Assembly (NCBI GenBank): GCA_002197545.1
Contig: NFUO01000484.1
Location: 16,078 to 80,077 of the forward strand
DNA from: Acidobacteria subdivision 2 bacterium RH1 MAG20
GTDB lineage: Bacteria; Acidobacteriota; Terriglobia; Terriglobales; Acidobacteriaceae
DNA: 64,000 nt
Reading direction: 5' to 3'
Under the pieces are notes generated by a model, which was not told the DNA's origin, did no database searches, and saw only the letters and a program-made list of their open reading frames with translations. Of this stretch, positions 9,730 to 18,668 are shown in pieces (within the stretch, counting starts at the first letter, position 1; each line of letters begins with the position of its first letter). Both the position numbers and the translations under genes were made by a program.

Positions 9730-10962
9730 TCAGATTCGGCCACTTACAGGGGAGGGCTGCGGAAGCAGCCTTTCTACGGTGTCGCAAACCTGCATGATGG
9801 GGCTTGCTTCAGAGGCGGAGAGCAGCTTGCGGCTGGTTTCGGCGAGGTCGGCGATCATAAGGTCGCGGGGGGTGCCGTCGGACAGCAGCGGGGTAAGAGC
9901 GGCCACCATATTTTCGGCGGTGAAGCGGGTTTGCAGCAGCTCGGGGACGATGCGTCTGCCGGCGATGAGATTGACCATCGCTATGGGGAGATTGCCGTCC
10001 TCATCTATCTCTGCCGGGATTTCAGATGGATAGCGGACGAGGCGTTTGGCCAGCGCGAAGGTGAGTGGGGAGACTCCGTAGACGACGATGAAGGGAGTAC
10101 CGATGACCGTGGCCTGGACGGTTGCGGTGCCGCTGGCGACGATGCCGGCACGAGCATGATAGAGCGCTTCGCGGGCATCGTGGACCATGACGATTCTTGG
10201 CTTGGCCGTGGTGCGGAGAGGGTTTTGCAGGAAGCTTTGAAGATAAGCGGCATCCACCGTGGAGGCGATTGGGATGACAAATTCGTACCGGCCGTGAGTG
10301 TTCAAGAGGGTGGCAGAGCGCAGCATCTCGGGCAGGTTGAGTTGTATTTCCTTACGGCGGCTGCCTGGGAGGAGGGCGATCCAATTCTTTGCGGGATCGA
10401 GTGCGTGCTTTGCGGCGAATTCGGACCGTGTGCTGGAAGGCAAGGGCAGTTGCGTCAAGGGGTGGCCGACGAATGTGGCGTCGACGCCTCGTGCGCTGTA
10501 GAAGCGCTCTTCGAAGGGGAAGATGACCATCATGCGGCTGACCCGCTGCTGCACCCAGCGGAGGCGTCTGCGCTTCCAGGCCCAGAGTTGAGGACTGACG
10601 AAGTAGACGACGGGAATGTTCAGCTTGCGGAGCTCACGGGCGAGGCGGAGGTTGACGTCGGGGAAGTCGATCAGGATGGCGACGTTGGGACGGCGCTTTT
10701 TGATGGAGGCGACCAGGCGGCGGTACTCGCCGTAGATGCGAGGCATGTGACGAATGACTTCGGTGATGCCCATGTGGGCGACGTCTTCGGCGCGCACGAT
10801 GCGATCGAGGCCGGAGGCTTCCATCTCTTTGCCGCCGAGGCCGAAGAATGCGGCGTCGGGATAGCGAGTGTGCAGTTCAGAGATGAGCTGCGCGCCGTAG
10901 TGGTCCCCGCTGGCCTCGCCGGCGGAGAGAAAGATGCGCGGAGATGGATGGTTTTCTGCCAC
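9730..10962 (-). CDS. lpxB: Lipid-A-disaccharide synthase
   Basis: GT19 glycosyltransferase joining UDP-2,3-diacylglucosamine and lipid X to form the lipid A disaccharide at the inner membrane. It has 410 aa, close to the family norm. Diagnostic stretches are FLSAGEASGDHYGAQL at the N-terminus, LIDFPDVNLRLA, YFVSPQLWAWKRRR, and the sugar-nucleotide region GSRRKEI and later SGTATVQATVIGTPFIVVY. It is preceded on the same strand, after 12 bp, by an MsbA-like ABC transporter, which suggests co-transcription and a joint role in making and moving lipid A. It is direct evidence of an LPS-type outer membrane. Confidence 0.96.
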   Translation of the reverse strand: MAENHPSPRIFLSAGEASGDHYGAQLISELHTRYPDAAFFGLGGKEMEASGLDRIVRAEDVAHMGITEVIRHMPRIYGEYRRLVASIKKRRPNVAILIDFPDVNLRLARELRKLNIPVVYFVSPQLWAWKRRRLRWVQQRVSRMMVIFPFEERFYSARGVDATFVGHPLTQLPLPSSTRSEFAAKHALDPAKNWIALLPGSRRKEIQLNLPEMLRSATLLNTHGRYEFVIPIASTVDAAYLQSFLQNPLRTTAKPRIVMVHDAREALYHARAGIVASGTATVQATVIGTPFIVVYGVSPLTFALAKRLVRYPSEIPAEIDEDGNLPIAMVNLIAGRRIVPELLQTRFTAENMVAALTPLLSDGTPRDLMIADLAETSRKLLSASEASPIMQVCDTVERLLPQPSPVSGRI

Positions 10963-10974
10963 GATGAATTTGTA

Positions 10975-13020
10975 TCAGGGCAAGACGGCGTCGGAGAGTG
11001 ATGAGGTCAGCACCTGGTCGGCTGACGTCTCCTGGTCTTTGTATTGCAGCTGGTATAGCTTCCAATAGAGGCCGCGGTGGCTGAGCAACTCCTGGTGGGT
11101 GCCTTGTTCGCGTAGCTGCCCCTTGTGCATGACGAGAATGGTGTCGGCGCGCTGGATGGTGGACAGGCGGTGCGCGATGAGGATGGAGGTCCGGTCTGTG
11201 ATCATGCGGGAGAGGGCGAGCCGCACACGGAGTTCGGTGTCGGTATCGACCGAGGAGGTGGCCTCGTCGAGGATGAGGATTCCGGGGTTGTGCGCCAGGG
11301 CGCGGGCAAAGCTGATGAGCTGCTTCTGGCCGGTGGAGAGCGTGGCTCCGCGTTCCTGTACAGGCTCGGCAAATTGCTGCGGGAGAGAACGGATGAAGTC
11401 GCCTATGTTGACATCGTCGGCGGCGCTTTGCAGGCGCTCGTCGGTGATCCACCTCGAGCCGAGGCGGATGTTATCCGCGATGGTGCCAGTGAAGAGGAAG
11501 GGGTCTTGCAGAACGACGGCGAAGCGGCGGCGGAGCGCGTGCATGTCCTGGAGCCGTACGTCGATGCCATCGACGAGGATGCTGCCGCGCTGAATGTCGT
11601 AGAAGCGCATCATCAGGCTGATGATGGTTGTTTTACCTGCTCCAGTGTGACCGACGATGGCTGCGGTTTCGTTGGGTTCGACGACAAAGCTGACGCCGCA
11701 GAGTATCCACTCGATGTCGGCATAACCGCGCAGTTCGTCGTCGGTTGCAGCGGCCACGCGAGCGCGTTGGGCTTCATCGAGAGTCTGATAAGTGAACCAG
11801 ACGTTGCGAAATTCGACTCTACCTGAGTTGTCGCCTTTCATGGGCTCGGGGGGCGATATGATCTGAGGTTCGGAGTCGAGGAGCTTGAAGACGCGTTCGC
11901 TGGCGGCCATCGCGGCCTGAAGGATGTTGTATTTTTCGCTGAGGTCCTGGATGGGGCGGAAGAACCGCTGAGCGTATTGAATAAATGCGATGAGGATGCC
12001 GAGCGTGACGGTGGAACCGGGGGCGCGCATCGGGTGTAGAAGATACTCGTAAAAAGGGAGCCCCGCGGCGAGAGGAGCGCCGGTAAAGAGGGCGCTGATG
12101 CCGCCGCGCCAGATGACCAGGGCGATGGCGATGGAGCTCAGCAGTTCTACCGCGGGGTAGTAAAGCGCGTATGCGAAGATGGCGTCTTTGAAGGCATCCA
12201 TGTGCAGGCGATTAACTGACGCAAACTCGTCGAAAGCGCGCTGCTCGCGGTTGAATAGTTGCACGATGGACATGCCGCTGACATGCTCCTGCATGTAGCT
12301 GTTAATCCGGGCGATGGCGGAGCGGATACGACGATAGCTCTCGCGCACGTGGTTGCGGAAGATACGGGTGATGTAGAGGATCGCCGGTATAACGGCCAGC
12401 GTCAGTAATGCCAGGGGCCAGCTCATGCGCAGCATGATGATGACGATGAAGGCCAGCACGAACACGTCTTCGAAGATAGCCAGCACACCTGAGGTGAACA
12501 TCTCGTTCAGCGCGTCTACGTCGGAGGTTACGCGCGTTACAAGTTTGCCGACAGGGTTGTGGTCGAAGAACCCGGGGTGCATGCGCTGCAGGTGGCGGAA
12601 GATCTGGCTGCGCAGATCGAACATGATCTTCTGGCCGGTCCACTGCATTAAGTAGGTCTGTAAAAACTCAAGAACGTAGGTGATCAGTAGCGCGCTGAGG
12701 TAGAGCAGGCCGAGTTGAGTGATGCCAGCCATAGGCTGTGGGCTGAGGTGATGCGCCAGCCATGAGAGCTTCTCCGGCGGGGTGTTCGTCATGTAGGTGT
12801 CAACGGCGACTTTGACGAGGTAAGGGCCGACGACGTCGGTTCCGGCTTTGAAGATGATGGCGACGGCCGACAGCGCAGTCTGCAGCTTGTAGGGGCGAAG
12901 ATAGGTCAGGAGACGGCGCATGAGGCGGCCGTCGTAGGCTTTACCGACGATGTCGTCGTCCTGCGATGCCTTCTTCGCGGCTTCTTTCACCGGTTTGCTG
13001 GTTTTTTGTTCGTCTGCCAT
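10975..13020 (-). CDS. ABC transporter, fused permease-ATPase (MsbA/multidrug type)
   Basis: Half-transporter of 681 aa: six-helix exporter membrane domain (about residues 45-360) followed by a nucleotide-binding domain. Walker A is GHTGAGKTT at 457-465, the signature is LSTGQ at 561-565 (Thr for the usual first Gly), Walker B is ILILDEATSSVD from 581, and the H-loop is IAHRLST. A 25-residue charged insert (about 413-437) sits before the first strand of the ATPase domain, a feature I do not see in textbook MsbA. The lpxB gene starts 12 bp downstream, so lipid A export is a reasonable guess; a general lipid or drug exporter is the alternative. Confidence 0.9.
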   Translation of the reverse strand: MADEQKTSKPVKEAAKKASQDDDIVGKAYDGRLMRRLLTYLRPYKLQTALSAVAIIFKAGTDVVGPYLVKVAVDTYMTNTPPEKLSWLAHHLSPQPMAGITQLGLLYLSALLITYVLEFLQTYLMQWTGQKIMFDLRSQIFRHLQRMHPGFFDHNPVGKLVTRVTSDVDALNEMFTSGVLAIFEDVFVLAFIVIIMLRMSWPLALLTLAVIPAILYITRIFRNHVRESYRRIRSAIARINSYMQEHVSGMSIVQLFNREQRAFDEFASVNRLHMDAFKDAIFAYALYYPAVELLSSIAIALVIWRGGISALFTGAPLAAGLPFYEYLLHPMRAPGSTVTLGILIAFIQYAQRFFRPIQDLSEKYNILQAAMAASERVFKLLDSEPQIISPPEPMKGDNSGRVEFRNVWFTYQTLDEAQRARVAAATDDELRGYADIEWILCGVSFVVEPNETAAIVGHTGAGKTTIISLMMRFYDIQRGSILVDGIDVRLQDMHALRRRFAVVLQDPFLFTGTIADNIRLGSRWITDERLQSAADDVNIGDFIRSLPQQFAEPVQERGATLSTGQKQLISFARALAHNPGILILDEATSSVDTDTELRVRLALSRMITDRTSILIAHRLSTIQRADTILVMHKGQLREQGTHQELLSHRGLYWKLYQLQYKDQETSADQVLTSSLSDAVLP

Positions 13021-13072
13021 CTAAGTATCTCTATTCTAGATGCTTGAGGACTGGACGGGATTCCGCGAAATA

Positions 13073-13870
13073 TTAATCTGCCGTAGCAATTGAGGTCACG
13101 CCCACAACAGCGCCTGGACCGGAATCCTGGGCGAAGACGACGACACGCATTTTTCCGGGAACGGCATTCTGGGGAGCGGTGAGAGTTGCCTTAACTGGTC
13201 CGGAACTGAGGCTCTTCACCTTGCCTATCCGCTGTAAAGACCGAACAACAGCAACGTGATGCAGCTGATGGCCCCGGTTTTCGCCGCCGCCAACGTCTGT
13301 TGTGTCGGTTGGATCTACCAGCGCGGCATAAAGGTCTGCTTTGGAAGGCGTGTTGGATGGAGTAGCGAGGGAGACAGCAATTGTGACACGGTGCCCATCC
13401 ACTATGGGCTTTGACAGCACAAGGGCAATCTTGGCGCTCTGACCTGCATGGGTGATGGCCCTGAAGGCATGAGGTGCATCGTTGCCGACAAACTGCTCCG
13501 TGCCATCGACGACCATCTGGGGAGTATAGATGTCATTTACTTTCAGGCGAAAGCCATAACCATGTTGGCGTTCCGTGTATTGGGGTGACGAGAAGCGGTC
13601 GCGCCAGCCGAGCTGGTCCCAGTAATCCACGTGCTCGCCAAGCACAATAATGTCTACACCAGCGACAGGCTGCTGGCTCTCAAGCTGCGCCAGTAAATTG
13701 TCCGCGGGTGGGCAACTGGAACAGCCTTCCGCAGTGAAGAGTTCGACCAGGACTGGGGTGCGGCTTTGACCTGTATTGGCCTGTGCGGTAGCCAAACTAT
13801 GCGTCAGCATAAGAAGGACGGTGAGGGTTAGGGAAGCGGCGAGGGGTCGAAATCGCAGGGTTTGCAACAT
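13073..13870 (-). CDS. Secreted DUF1223 thioredoxin-like protein
   Basis: Exported protein of 265 aa with an N-terminal signal peptide (cleavage likely after ATAQA, about residue 31). The mature part begins VLVELFTAEGCSSCPPAD, a thioredoxin-like strand followed by a CxxC pair, which is characteristic of DUF1223. The following GEHVDYWDQLGWRDRFSS and YTPQMVVDGTEQFVG stretches also fit. The biochemical role of the family is not established; a redox or metal-related periplasmic role is only suggested by the CxxC. It is divergent from hemW, whose start lies about 100 bp away. Confidence 0.85.
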   Translation of the reverse strand: MLQTLRFRPLAASLTLTVLLMLTHSLATAQANTGQSRTPVLVELFTAEGCSSCPPADNLLAQLESQQPVAGVDIIVLGEHVDYWDQLGWRDRFSSPQYTERQHGYGFRLKVNDIYTPQMVVDGTEQFVGNDAPHAFRAITHAGQSAKIALVLSKPIVDGHRVTIAVSLATPSNTPSKADLYAALVDPTDTTDVGGGENRGHQLHHVAVVRSLQRIGKVKSLSSGPVKATLTAPQNAVPGKMRVVVFAQDSGPGAVVGVTSIATAD

Positions 13871-13972
13871 GGTGAAGTCCTTCCTGATGCCGAGGGCGGC
13901 GCATACATATCAGGTACGACGGGTCAAAACTACATCCATGAAACAATAGCATCTGGAGTGCTCTCCAATCAT

Positions 13973-15187
13973 ATGACAACTCCGGCCGGCATTTACATTT
14001 CAGTTCCGTTCTGCAAGGCAAAGTGTACCTTTTGCAACTTTGCTTCGGGAGTGTTTGCGGCGGACCGAATGCAGCATTACGTCGATCGGGTCTGCGATGA
14101 GATCAGGGCTGCGAGGGCAGCGGCGGGGACAACTGGCGCTGATCTTCCAGAGCTTGTGGATACGATTTACTTCGGTGGTGGAACGCCCAGTTTGCTTGGA
14201 GCATCGCAGTTTGGCCAGATATTCGAGAGCCTGCGGGGGGAGTTCATTCTGGCAGATGGCGCTGAAATCACCCTGGAGTGTGCGCCCGGACAGCTTGCGG
14301 ATGAGACGCTGGCCGAGTTGTTGCGGCAGGGCATGAACCGCATCAGCTTTGGGGTGCAGTCCTTTGTCGATCAAGAGACGGCGGCAGTTGGACGTTTGCA
14401 CACAGAGGAGCAGTGCAAGGCGGAGATTGCCAGGATTCGCCGGGCTGGGGTTGAAGACATCAATCTTGACCTGATTGCAGGTCTTCCGCATCAGACGCGG
14501 GGGAGCTGGCAGTATTCCGTTGAACAGGCAATTGTCAGCGGCGCTCCGCATGTCAGCGTTTATATGCTGGAGGTTGATGAAGAGTCGCGTCTGGGGAAGG
14601 AGATGCTCGCTAAGGGGAGTCGCTATCATGCTTCGGCTGTTCCTTCCGAAGATGAGACTGCTGAGTGGTATCAGATGGCTTGTGAACAGTTTGACGCAGC
14701 GGGTCTGAGGCAGTATGAGATCTCTAACTTCGCGCGGCAGGGACATGCTTCGCGGCATAATCTCAAGTACTGGAAGCGCGAACCTTATATCGGGTTTGGT
14801 CTGGATGCTCACTCGATGCTGTTGACGGATGCGGGTGCGGTGCGGTTTGCGAATACGAGCGATCTGGATGCTTATCTTGGCAAGGCTGTACCTGCTTTCC
14901 CTCAGATCACGGAGAGCGTCGCCGATTTGGAGATCGATGTTGTCGATCTTGAAGGAGCCTTTGAGGAGTCTCTCTTTCTCGGATTGCGGCTGAATGAAGG
15001 TATCAATCTTGGTATGCTGCGCGATCAGTTTGGCAATGCGCTGCTTCAGGATGCGATGCCTGCGCTTGAGGAGGTCTGCGAGGCAGGATTGCTGGAGCTT
15101 GAGGCTGATCGAGCACGGCTTACGGCGCAGGGGCGAATGGTCTCGAATGAAGTCTTCAGTCGTTTGCTGGTTTCTTCCGCTGCATAA
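13973..15187 (+). CDS. hemW: Radical SAM heme chaperone HemW
   Basis: HemN-like radical SAM protein of the HemW type (oxygen-independent coproporphyrinogen oxidase family, now regarded as a heme chaperone). From ATG 13973 it has 404 aa. The Fe4S4 motif is C14-x3-C18-x2-C21 (VPFCKAKCTFCNF). YFGGGTPSLL, GVQSFVD and ISNFARQGHASRHNLKYW are family hallmarks. The extra N-terminal Cys characteristic of true HemN is absent. I chose ATG 13973 because the radical SAM domain starts immediately after it; a longer in-frame start at 13862 would overlap the divergent DUF1223 start. The threonine aldolase gene follows after 23 bp and may share its transcript. Confidence 0.92.
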   Translation: MTTPAGIYISVPFCKAKCTFCNFASGVFAADRMQHYVDRVCDEIRAARAAAGTTGADLPELVDTIYFGGGTPSLLGASQFGQIFESLRGEFILADGAEITLECAPGQLADETLAELLRQGMNRISFGVQSFVDQETAAVGRLHTEEQCKAEIARIRRAGVEDINLDLIAGLPHQTRGSWQYSVEQAIVSGAPHVSVYMLEVDEESRLGKEMLAKGSRYHASAVPSEDETAEWYQMACEQFDAAGLRQYEISNFARQGHASRHNLKYWKREPYIGFGLDAHSMLLTDAGAVRFANTSDLDAYLGKAVPAFPQITESVADLEIDVVDLEGAFEESLFLGLRLNEGINLGMLRDQFGNALLQDAMPALEEVCEAGLLELEADRARLTAQGRMVSNEVFSRLLVSSAA

Positions 15188-15210
15188 TTTAAATGAAATG
15201 AAGAGATGCC

Positions 15211-16239
15211 ATGATCGATCTGCGCAGTGACACTGTTACGAAGCCTACGCCTGCGATGCGCGAAGCCATGTTCGCGGCTGAGGTGGGCGACGATGTCTAT
15301 GGTGAAGATCCCACGGTGAATCGCCTGGAGAGCGATGCTGCTGCGCTGTTTGGCAGGGAAGCGGCAATTTTTGTGCCGACCGGCACCATGGGGAACCAGA
15401 TCGCCATTCGTCTGCATACAAGACATGGGCAGGAGGTTGTCTGCGAGGCGCGGGCGCATGTGCTGGACTGGGAGATGGCCATGGCGGCGGCGTTCTCCGG
15501 GTGCCAGTTGCGGACGGTCGTTGGGGAGCGGGGTGTGCTTTCATGGGAGAAGATCAGCGGTGCGATTGGCCCGAAGCTCTACTACCGCGCTCAGACCGGT
15601 CTGGTCTGCATTGAAAATACGCACAATATGGCTGGGGGCACCGTTACGCCGCTGGCTGTCATGCGGGAGATATGTGCGGGCGCCCATGCTGCGGGTCTGC
15701 CGGTGCATCTTGATGGAGCGCGTGTCTTCAATGCGGCTGTGGCGCTCGGCGTTGGCGTGGCGGAGCTTACCAGTGGGTTCGATACTGTGATGTTCTGCCT
15801 GTCGAAGGGGCTGGGCGCTCCTGCTGGTTCGATGCTGGTTGGAAGCAGGGAGATGATGGACAGGGCGCGCAGCTTTCGCAAGGCGCTGGGCGGAGGAATG
15901 CGGCAGGCAGGCGTGCTGGCTGCTACCGGTCTCATCGCTCTGCATGACATGCCTGCCCGGCTTGCGGACGATCACGCGAATGCGCGGCTGCTTGCGGAGG
16001 CGGTTGCGGCCGAACCGAACGCGGAGATCGACCTCGAAGCTGTACAGACAAATATCGTCATCTTCAGGCTGCGTGATGATGGGGATGCGGCAGCGTTCTG
16101 TGCTGGGTTGAAGCAAAAGGGCGTGCTGGCGAGCGCCATCGGGCCACAGTCCATCCGGTTTGTCACTCACTACGACGCTGGCCGTGATTCTTGTCGAAGT
16201 GCTGCCTTGATCGTGGCTGAGCTGTTGCGTGCGCTGTAA
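15211..16239 (+). CDS. ltaE: Low-specificity L-threonine aldolase
   Basis: PLP-dependent aldolase cleaving L-threonine or allo-threonine to glycine and acetaldehyde. It has 342 aa, typical length. The start [20 protein letters not shown] is almost invariant in the family. The PLP lysine is in [17 protein letters not shown], and [15 protein letters not shown] and [11 protein letters not shown] are further hallmarks. ATG 15211 is preceded by a purine-rich site (AATGAAGAGATGCC). It lies 23 bp downstream of hemW. It is convergent with the broken histidine kinase gene. Confidence 0.93.
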   Translation: MIDLRSDTVTKPTPAMREAMFAAEVGDDVYGEDPTVNRLESDAAALFGREAAIFVPTGTMGNQIAIRLHTRHGQEVVCEARAHVLDWEMAMAAAFSGCQLRTVVGERGVLSWEKISGAIGPKLYYRAQTGLVCIENTHNMAGGTVTPLAVMREICAGAHAAGLPVHLDGARVFNAAVALGVGVAELTSGFDTVMFCLSKGLGAPAGSMLVGSREMMDRARSFRKALGGGMRQAGVLAATGLIALHDMPARLADDHANARLLAEAVAAEPNAEIDLEAVQTNIVIFRLRDDGDAAAFCAGLKQKGVLASAIGPQSIRFVTHYDAGRDSCRSAALIVAELLRAL

Positions 16240-16333
16240 TCTTCTGAGTTTCTCCCTTTCCGGAGCACAACACCTCCAAGGGAATAATTGGTGTAAATTA
16301 CTTTTATTCAATGGTTTACGGTAGATTTTCTCT

Positions 16334-17587
16334 TTAGTCGCCGCTACCGTTGATGGTGGGCTTTGTTGCCAGAAAGACATTTACGACCGTGCCGTGCGCC
16401 GCTTCGCTGGTGTCGCTGGTCAGGTCGATGCTGCCACCGTGTTTGGTGATAATTCCGCGACTGACCCATAGACCCAGCCCGGTTCCACGCTCACCTTTGG
16501 TGGTGAAGAATGGCTGAAAGAGGAGAGGTTGAACCGCGGCCGGAATGCCTATACCGTTGTCGGAGATCGTTACTGTGGCGCCAGCTTCCTTCTTTTGGCT
16601 GTCTGGAGTCATGCTACCCGGCTGCGGAGAGATGCTGACACGCACTTCGCCTCCCGCGCCTGCGGCCTCCGCTGCATTCGCAATCAGGTTGCTGAAGACT
16701 TGCCTCAACTCGGCGGGGAATGCGTTCACAGAGATATTCGATGGCAGATCGGCGTGGATGGTCACGCGCTCGTCGCTGAACCGGCGCTCCATCAGCAGAA
16801 GAATCTCCTGAAGCATCTCCCTCAGGTTTACGAGCACAGGGGCCTTCGATTCACGATAGAGGCCGAGCATGGCGCGGCTGATCTGGGTGACGCGGGCCAG
16901 CTCCTGCTCGGCCATGTCCATAAACTGCACCGATTCTTCCGGCGTCGCGCCATTCCGCATAAGGTAGAGCAGGTTCGATACGGAATCGAGAGGGTTGTGG
17001 ATCTCGTGGGCGATGGTGGCGGCCAGCCGTCCGGCGACAGCCAGTTTTTCGCTTGCCAGCAGCGCGTCCTGGGTTTTGCGCTCCATCGTGATGTCGCGGA
17101 AGACGAGGACGACACCGGCGATTCCGTCTGTGCGGTCACGAATCGGAGCGCCGCTGTCGGCGATGTTCAACTCTGTTCCATCCTTGCGAATCAGGATGGT
17201 ATGGTTGCCCAAACCGACGATCCGATTTAATCGCTTCACCTTGGAGACGGGATTTTCGACGACTTCCCTGGTTGCTTCGTTGACGATATGGAAGACTATC
17301 TCCAACGGTTGGCCCAGCGCTTCCGCCTGAGTCCAGCCGGTCAGATCGACTGCCACCGGGTTCATCATCTGGACCCTTCCTCGCGCATCGCAGGTGATGA
17401 CGCCATCGCCGATCGAGGCCAGGGTCGTGCGTAACTGCTGCTCCGATTGAAAGATCTCTTTGGCTCGGCGTCCAAGGACGTCCAGCGATGTTTTGTAGGC
17501 GCTGGATACAGCGTGCAGGCGGTTGCGTGTGAATAGCCCGATAAAAACTCCTACGCAGAGGGCGAGTACAAGGAGTAGCCACTCCAT
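16334..17587 (-). CDS. PAS histidine kinase, C-terminal part of a frameshifted CHASE3 kinase
   Basis: Membrane helix (residues 1-20), linker, PAS domain (about 48-170), HisKA domain with phospho-acceptor His194 in IAHEIHNPLDSV, and HATPase domain (NLIANAAEAAG, DNGIGIP, GTGLGLWVS). It transfers phosphate from ATP to its histidine. It lacks a sensor because the preceding gene ends in the CHASE3 domain: in this frame the sequence just before the ATG reads LWQHQVRD and runs straight into MEWLLLVLAL, which is the expected second membrane helix of a CHASE3 kinase. I therefore think this ATG is not a natural start; no good ribosome-binding site is visible. One added base near 17610 would join the two frames. 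Confidence 0.85.
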   Translation of the reverse strand: MEWLLLVLALCVGVFIGLFTRNRLHAVSSAYKTSLDVLGRRAKEIFQSEQQLRTTLASIGDGVITCDARGRVQMMNPVAVDLTGWTQAEALGQPLEIVFHIVNEATREVVENPVSKVKRLNRIVGLGNHTILIRKDGTELNIADSGAPIRDRTDGIAGVVLVFRDITMERKTQDALLASEKLAVAGRLAATIAHEIHNPLDSVSNLLYLMRNGATPEESVQFMDMAEQELARVTQISRAMLGLYRESKAPVLVNLREMLQEILLLMERRFSDERVTIHADLPSNISVNAFPAELRQVFSNLIANAAEAAGAGGEVRVSISPQPGSMTPDSQKKEAGATVTISDNGIGIPAAVQPLLFQPFFTTKGERGTGLGLWVSRGIITKHGGSIDLTSDTSEAAHGTVVNVFLATKPTINGSGD

Positions 17588-18120
17588 GTCGCGAACCTGG
17601 TGCTGCCAGAGGTGGATTCGCGCTGCTCGGCGTTGTGGGTCGTGTCGGCAATGTCCTGACGGATAGCATCCATCATTGATTTGCCACGCAGATTCAAGTC
17701 GACATCGCGAGCCTGTCCCCCGGCGCGGATAGTGGCTATCACCGGCAACGCAAATGCATCCTGCCAGATCTGATGTTTGTCAGCTAAGTCATCGATGTAG
17801 CGCTTCTCTACGGAGTCCAGGCCAGGAAGCGTCTCCATCCTGTCGAACTCCGCCTGTATCCTTGGGGTGGCGTCCAGATAGGACTGGAGAAATCTGGCGT
17901 CGGATGTGTTTTCGTAGCCGCGAAGTCCAGACTCTTCGTTCAGGATGAGCTTTTCGATGCGGCCCACCTGGGCAATCCTGGCATCGGACTGCTGGATGAG
18001 CCTGACGGTCGAATTCGCTCCCTGAATCTGGAAAAACAACGCAATGGCAGCCAATAAAAGGGCTATGACCGGCAATAAAAAGACCTGCCGCAGGATGCGA
18101 TTGAATTGGTTTAAATTCAC
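17551..18120 (-). CDS. CHASE3 sensor domain, N-terminal part of a frameshifted kinase
   Basis: 189 aa as read: a membrane helix (about residues 12-32) and an extracytoplasmic CHASE3 domain (IEKLILNEESGLRGYENT, typical). After NAEQRE at about residue 165 the frame degenerates into STSGSTRFATWSGYS and stops inside the next gene. A complete CHASE3 domain would lead into a second membrane helix, which is found in the overlapping frame of the downstream kinase fragment. A single-base loss explains the break. The response regulator gene lies 12 bp upstream on the same strand. Confidence 0.8.
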   Translation of the reverse strand: MNLNQFNRILRQVFLLPVIALLLAAIALFFQIQGANSTVRLIQQSDARIAQVGRIEKLILNEESGLRGYENTSDARFLQSYLDATPRIQAEFDRMETLPGLDSVEKRYIDDLADKHQIWQDAFALPVIATIRAGGQARDVDLNLRGKSMMDAIRQDIADTTHNAEQRESTSGSTRFATWSGYSLYSPSA

Positions 18121-18132
18121 AGTCGTGTCGTC

Positions 18133-18507
18133 CTAAGCGGTGCTCAACGGTTGCAGAAGACTACCTAGCTTCTTCAAAAGAACCGGCGGGCCTTCGCCTT
18201 TGGTCATATAGGTGTCCACCATGGATATGACGTCCGAGGGCAGACCGATGTAAGCCGAGAGCAGAAGGATAGGAATATGGGGCTTTGCCTGACGCATCTT
18301 CGAAGCCACCTCGCCGCCGTTCATTCCCGGCATCGAATAGTCGAGCACGACAGCCTCCACCGGCTCTTTGGAGAAGATTTCCAGTCCAGCGGAGCCATCC
18401 AGGGCGGTCAGTACGCGGTATCCGGCCCGCTCCAGCAGAATCTTGCGGACCTTGAGGCCGACCAGTTCGTCATCGACACATAGGACGAGATGTGGTTCTT
18501 GTGCCAT
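18133..18507 (-). CDS. Single-domain response regulator
   Basis: Receiver domain only, 124 aa. Acidic pocket D12-D13 (CVDDE), phospho-acceptor Asp56 in VVLDYSMPGMNG, Ser84 in LLLSAY, and Lys103 in YMTKGEGP. With no output domain it must act through protein contact, for example in a phosphorelay or on its cognate kinase. It lies 12 bp upstream of the CHASE3/PAS kinase on the same strand, so the two probably formed one signalling operon. If the kinase is truly broken, this regulator has lost its nearest partner. Confidence 0.88.
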   Translation of the reverse strand: MAQEPHLVLCVDDELVGLKVRKILLERAGYRVLTALDGSAGLEIFSKEPVEAVVLDYSMPGMNGGEVASKMRQAKPHIPILLLSAYIGLPSDVISMVDTYMTKGEGPPVLLKKLGSLLQPLSTA

Positions 18508-18515
18508 AGTGATTC

Positions 18516-18554
18516 ATCCAGAAGATCCAGCATCCAGAAGATCCAGCATCCAGA
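18516..18554. repeat. Short tandem repeat, 16-bp unit
   Basis: Two exact copies of ATCCAGAAGATCCAGC (18516-18531 and 18532-18547) followed by a partial third copy (ATCCAGA). It lies just upstream of the response regulator start (18507), in the space shared with the divergent phoB promoter. It may be a variable-number repeat; no function is evident. Confidence 0.85.
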
Positions 18555-18638
18555 ATAACTCCAACGTGGCTAAAAGTAACATTTTCAGCAAGCGGGCACA
18601 TGATTCATCGTACGTTAGCAATCTTTTTGGTCGATTAG

Positions 18639-18655
18639 GTTAACCTGACGGTAAC
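18639..18655 (+). promoter_or_regulatory. Candidate Pho box upstream of phoB
   Basis: The sequence GTTAACCTGACGGTAAC lies 13 bp before the phoB start and continues ACGAGGTTAC, giving three GTTAAC/GTAAC-like elements about 11 bp apart. A near-identical 17-mer lies before pstS. PhoB binds direct repeats with 11-bp spacing, so this fits autoregulation of phoB under phosphate limitation. The exact acidobacterial consensus is not known to me. Confidence 0.6.
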
Positions 18656-18668
18656 ACGAGGTTACAAA

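Noticed and set aside
9598..11001. A 467-codon open frame on the plus strand opposite lpxB and the M1-like gene
   Set aside because: It is antisense to well-supported genes, has no recognisable motif, and is a known side effect of GC-rich codon usage.
17551..17587. Programmed -1 frameshifting as explanation for the split kinase
   Set aside because: No slippery heptamer or downstream pseudoknot-like structure is apparent; a one-base loss is simpler.
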